Source: Bacteroidota bacterium (lineage in GTDB: Bacteria; Bacteroidota; Bacteroidia; Bacteroidales; Prolixibacteraceae). From it: a stretch of DNA of 7,764 nucleotides. Positions 5,709 through 7,764 of this stretch are shown piece by piece. A program made the translations under genes and the position numbers. Position 1 is the first letter of the stretch. Every line of letters begins with the position of its first letter. The notes beneath the pieces are model-generated. The model was not told the origin of the DNA. It searched no databases and saw nothing but the letters and a program-made list of their open reading frames with translations. The DNA lies in the NCBI GenBank assembly GCA_023488865.1, contig JAMDDG010000075.1, positions 1-7,764 on the forward strand, given 5' to 3'.

Positions 5709-7193
5709 TTATTTCCTTAAACCGTAGACGATTCTAAAGTGATAACCGTAGACTGCAAACTGAATGGCCTCTTTCAACAAAAGAGGTTTCCTGACAAGGG
5801 TCCATAGCAACAACTTCCAGAACTCGGCTCTTCCTTTGTTGGCTACACCAATGATGTACAACGTTTTAAATAAACTTCTGAGCAACGAAAACCGGTACTT
5901 ACTTTTAACCGTATGAAGGTTCCTGTAATTAAGCAAGAATTGGCGGACCCTTTTGTAATAAGGCTTGATAGAGTAGATGTTGCGAATTAGGCCATTGTAT
6001 CCATCCAAAAGATCTTTGGGGTTCATCTTGGTGATAAAATTCATGGAAGCATCGGTATTGTTACCACTCGATTCTTTCATTAACCTGTTCTCACTTTTCA
6101 AGCGTTTGTACAGGGCGGTATTTTTGGGTGCATGAAGAATACCAACCATCGCTGAAACAATTCCGCTTTGCTGGATAAAATCCAATTGTTTTTGAAATAT
6201 GGAAGAGGTATCCGTGTCAAAACCAACAATAAACCCACCTGAGACCGACATCCCCGCTTTTTGAATTCTCTTCACACATTGAAGCAAATCCCTGTTTTTA
6301 TTCTGGCTCTTGTTGCAATCCTGCAGGGATAGTTCGTCCGGCGTTTCAATTCCAATAAATGTAGAGGTAAATCCGGCGGCGACCATCATCGACATCAGCT
6401 CCTCATCATCTGCCAGGTTGATGGAGGTCTGGGTCTCAAATGTGAACGGGAACCGGTGAATTTTCATCCATTCCATCATGGCCGGAAGCAGGTAGGTTTT
6501 GACTTCATGTTTGTTTCCGATAAAGTTATCATCCACCACCAGCACCGGACCACGCCAGTTAAGGTTATAGAGCGCTTCCAGCTCGTTTAGAATCTGGCCT
6601 GGTTTTTTCATCCGCACCTTATGTCCCAGCAGCGTGGTTATCTCGCAAAAATCACAGGAAAACGGGCATCCCCGTGTTACCTGAATGTTCATGACAACAT
6701 AGTCCTTCTTCGAGAGCAAGCTGTAATCAGGAACGGGGGTAAAGGATAAATCTGCAAATTCATCGGTTTTATATATTCTTTCTGGGGAGTTTCCGGAAGC
6801 CAGGTCGCGCAGAAACGGAGGCAGCGTAATCTCAGCTTCATTCAGTACAAAATGATCGATCATGGGATAACTGCCATAATCCTGTGTAAAGAGGGGCCCG
6901 CCGGCAACCATTTTGGTTTTGTTTTTCAAACATTCCCGAATAACCTCATTCACAGATTCTTTTTGAATCGACATGGCGCTGATAAAAACATAATCAGCCC
7001 AGATTACATCGGTTGGCTTAAGTGTCGTAACATTTAAGTCCACCAGTTTTTTGTGCCATGCTCCTGGCAGCATGGCCGCTATGGTGATCAATCCCAACGG
7101 AGGAACGGTGGCTTTTTTGGAAATAAAACGCATAGCGTGCTTGAAGCTCCAGAACGAATCGGGATACTTCGGATAAACCAATAAAATGTTCAT
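5709..7193 (-). CDS. Radical SAM protein with cobalamin-binding-like N-terminus and DUF4070-like C-terminus
   Basis: Numbering is from the ATG at 7193 (494 residues), which begins the conserved MNILLVYPKYP. The longer frame starts with TTG at 7217 and adds eight residues of poor quality. Residues about 1-135 have the B12-binding-like Rossmann pattern, with PPLGLITIAAMLP, VAGGPLFT (about 96-103) and a NEAEITLPPFL segment. The cobalamin-ligating DxHxxG motif is absent: the equivalent place reads DLNVTT (52-57). The [4Fe-4S] radical SAM motif is C176-x3-C180-x2-C183 in TRGCPFSCDFCE. VVDDNFIGN, the FIGIETP strand and GGFIVGFDTD follow as in this superfamily. About 365-490 is a helical, basic C-terminus of the DUF4070 type (GYNGLIRNIYSIKPYYKRVRQFL). 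The family belongs to the BchE/hopanoid-HpnJ-like group of B12-dependent-type enzymes, but the substrate cannot be predicted. No biosynthetic partner genes are nearby. Confidence 0.92.
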   Translation of the reverse strand: MNILLVYPKYPDSFWSFKHAMRFISKKATVPPLGLITIAAMLPGAWHKKLVDLNVTTLKPTDVIWADYVFISAMSIQKESVNEVIRECLKNKTKMVAGGPLFTQDYGSYPMIDHFVLNEAEITLPPFLRDLASGNSPERIYKTDEFADLSFTPVPDYSLLSKKDYVVMNIQVTRGCPFSCDFCEITTLLGHKVRMKKPGQILNELEALYNLNWRGPVLVVDDNFIGNKHEVKTYLLPAMMEWMKIHRFPFTFETQTSINLADDEELMSMMVAAGFTSTFIGIETPDELSLQDCNKSQNKNRDLLQCVKRIQKAGMSVSGGFIVGFDTDTSSIFQKQLDFIQQSGIVSAMVGILHAPKNTALYKRLKSENRLMKESSGNNTDASMNFITKMNPKDLLDGYNGLIRNIYSIKPYYKRVRQFLLNYRNLHTVKSKYRFSLLRSLFKTLYIIGVANKGRAEFWKLLLWTLVRKPLLLKEAIQFAVYGYHFRIVYGLRK

Positions 7194-7317
7194 TGCCCTT
7201 AAATTAAAAACCCCCAAAAATTACAATCAACTTACCGGTGAATGTTATATAATTCCGGGAAAAAATTGCAAAATTCACACGTGAGGATTCCAGGCAAAAT
7301 ATCGGACAAAAAGGCAT

Positions 7318-7341
7318 AAAAAAAGGAAGTAAAAACTTCCT
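7318..7341 (-). terminator. Intrinsic terminator of the 62-residue gene
   Basis: On the minus strand AGGAAGT and ACTTCCT form a 7-bp stem with a TTTT loop, followed immediately by a run of T residues (7324-7318). It starts 23 nt past the stop codon of the small gene at 7365-7553 and separates it from the radical SAM gene downstream. Confidence 0.75.
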
Positions 7342-7364
7342 GGTAAGACAAATAAAAAATTCGT

Positions 7365-7553
7365 TTAAATTAAACCCAGATGGGTAAGTTCCTTTACGGT
7401 AAGCGGTGCCCCAACTTCAATAACTGCACTTTTTCTTATTCCGGCCTGATGGATGTAATGATGGTGGTGGCTAATATTTGATCCAATCCCAAAACTTACG
7501 ACTACGCCAAAAAGGAAAAATGCTAAACCCAATAAGAAATTTTTTGCTTTCAT
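7365..7553 (-). CDS. Small exported or membrane-anchored His-rich protein, function unknown
   Basis: The 62 residues begin MKAKNFLLGL and carry one hydrophobic segment (about 6-24), which is either a signal peptide or a single membrane anchor. It is followed by a histidine cluster HHHHYIH at 29-35 and a short tail ending in VKELTHLGLI with one further histidine (H58). The cluster would sit outside the cytoplasmic membrane and could bind Ni, Zn or Cu, but this is inference from composition only. No known family is recognised. Supporting reality as a gene are an exact TAnnTTTG box upstream at 7591-7598, an intrinsic terminator just downstream, and a clean signal-like N-terminus. It is a single-gene transcription unit. 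The start is the only ATG consistent with the signal. Confidence 0.7.
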   Translation of the reverse strand: MKAKNFLLGLAFFLFGVVVSFGIGSNISHHHHYIHQAGIRKSAVIEVGAPLTVKELTHLGLI

Positions 7554-7590
7554 GACCTATGATTTAAATTGTTTTTAAAATAATTGTATT

Positions 7591-7598
7591 CAAAAATA
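7591..7598 (-). promoter_or_regulatory. Candidate -7 box for the 62-residue gene
   Basis: The minus strand reads TATTTTTG, an exact TAnnTTTG match, 37 bp upstream of the ATG at 7553. Initiation would be near 7585, with a leader of about 30 nt. No TTTG is found at -33. Confidence 0.4.
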
Positions 7599-7745
7599 AC
7601 CCGCGAAGATCAGTTCCCGTAACGCGATAGACGAATTGAACAATTTTATGGACAGACTGTTGGATTTTATCGAAGTTTGATTACCGGAAGTGAATAGATA
7701 ACAGAAATTTAGAAACCGTTTAAGCCAACTAAATGGCATTTTTTG

Positions 7746-7753
7746 TATTTTGC
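7746..7753 (+). promoter_or_regulatory. Possible outgoing plus-strand promoter at the right edge
   Basis: TATTTTGC followed by acccac resembles the -7 region of Bacteroidota promoters (TAnnTTTG with one base fewer). No good -33 element is at the right distance. If real, it drives a gene beyond the window. The region 7599-7745 contains no convincing gene, tRNA or repeat. Confidence 0.2.
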
Positions 7754-7764
7754 ACCCACTAAAA

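Noticed and set aside
7599..7745. Possible tRNA or small RNA in the right-hand spacer
   Set aside because: No acceptor-stem pairing, T-loop (GTTCRA) or strong hairpin was found; it appears to be plain spacer.
1..7764. Defence, CRISPR, prophage or toxin-antitoxin system
   Set aside because: No direct-repeat array, nuclease/helicase pair, integrase, transposase or small overlapping gene pair is visible; the genes are housekeeping, export or radical SAM types.

Overview
The window looks like ordinary chromosome from a member of the Bacteroidota, probably class Bacteroidia. The grounds are several upstream elements that match or nearly match the Bacteroidota -7 box (TAnnTTTG), no convincing Shine-Dalgarno sequences, AT-rich spacers around moderate-GC genes, a secreted lamin-tail-domain protein, and protein sequences that read as Bacteroidota-type throughout. 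No rRNA, tRNA, CRISPR array, transposase or phage gene is visible.

Layout from left to right. (1) The 5' part of a secreted lamin-tail-domain protein on the minus strand runs off the left edge. (2) A divergent spacer carries a 4 x 7-bp tandem repeat and a candidate promoter. (3) asd (aspartate-semialdehyde dehydrogenase, plus) and hflX (ribosome-associated GTPase, minus) converge on a 41-bp palindrome. (4) A spacer with the best promoter match in the window leads into mpg (alkyl-base DNA glycosylase, plus). (5) A secreted subtilisin-like S8 protease (minus) converges on mpg with only 11 bp between the stops. (6) A roughly 310-bp spacer is rich in inverted repeats and ends in an intrinsic terminator. 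(7) Two minus-strand genes follow: a 106-codon orphan ORF that looks like the C-terminal piece of a larger extracellular protein, and upstream of it a radical SAM protein with an N-terminal cobalamin-binding-like domain and a DUF4070-like C-terminus. (8) A 62-residue exported or membrane-anchored peptide with an HHHHYIH cluster has its own promoter box and terminator. (9) The last ~200 bp look non-coding, with a possible outgoing plus-strand promoter at the edge.

The genes do not form one pathway. asd, hflX and mpg are housekeeping genes (lysine/threonine/methionine and cell-wall precursor synthesis, ribosome rescue, base-excision repair). The right half is more accessory in character: protease, orphan fragment, radical SAM enzyme and His-rich peptide. 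I found no convincing new multi-gene system. The items most worth a second look are the truncated-looking 106-codon ORF, the perfect palindromic repeat between asd and hflX, the operator-like palindrome upstream of the protease, the His-rich small protein, and the radical SAM enzyme of unknown substrate.
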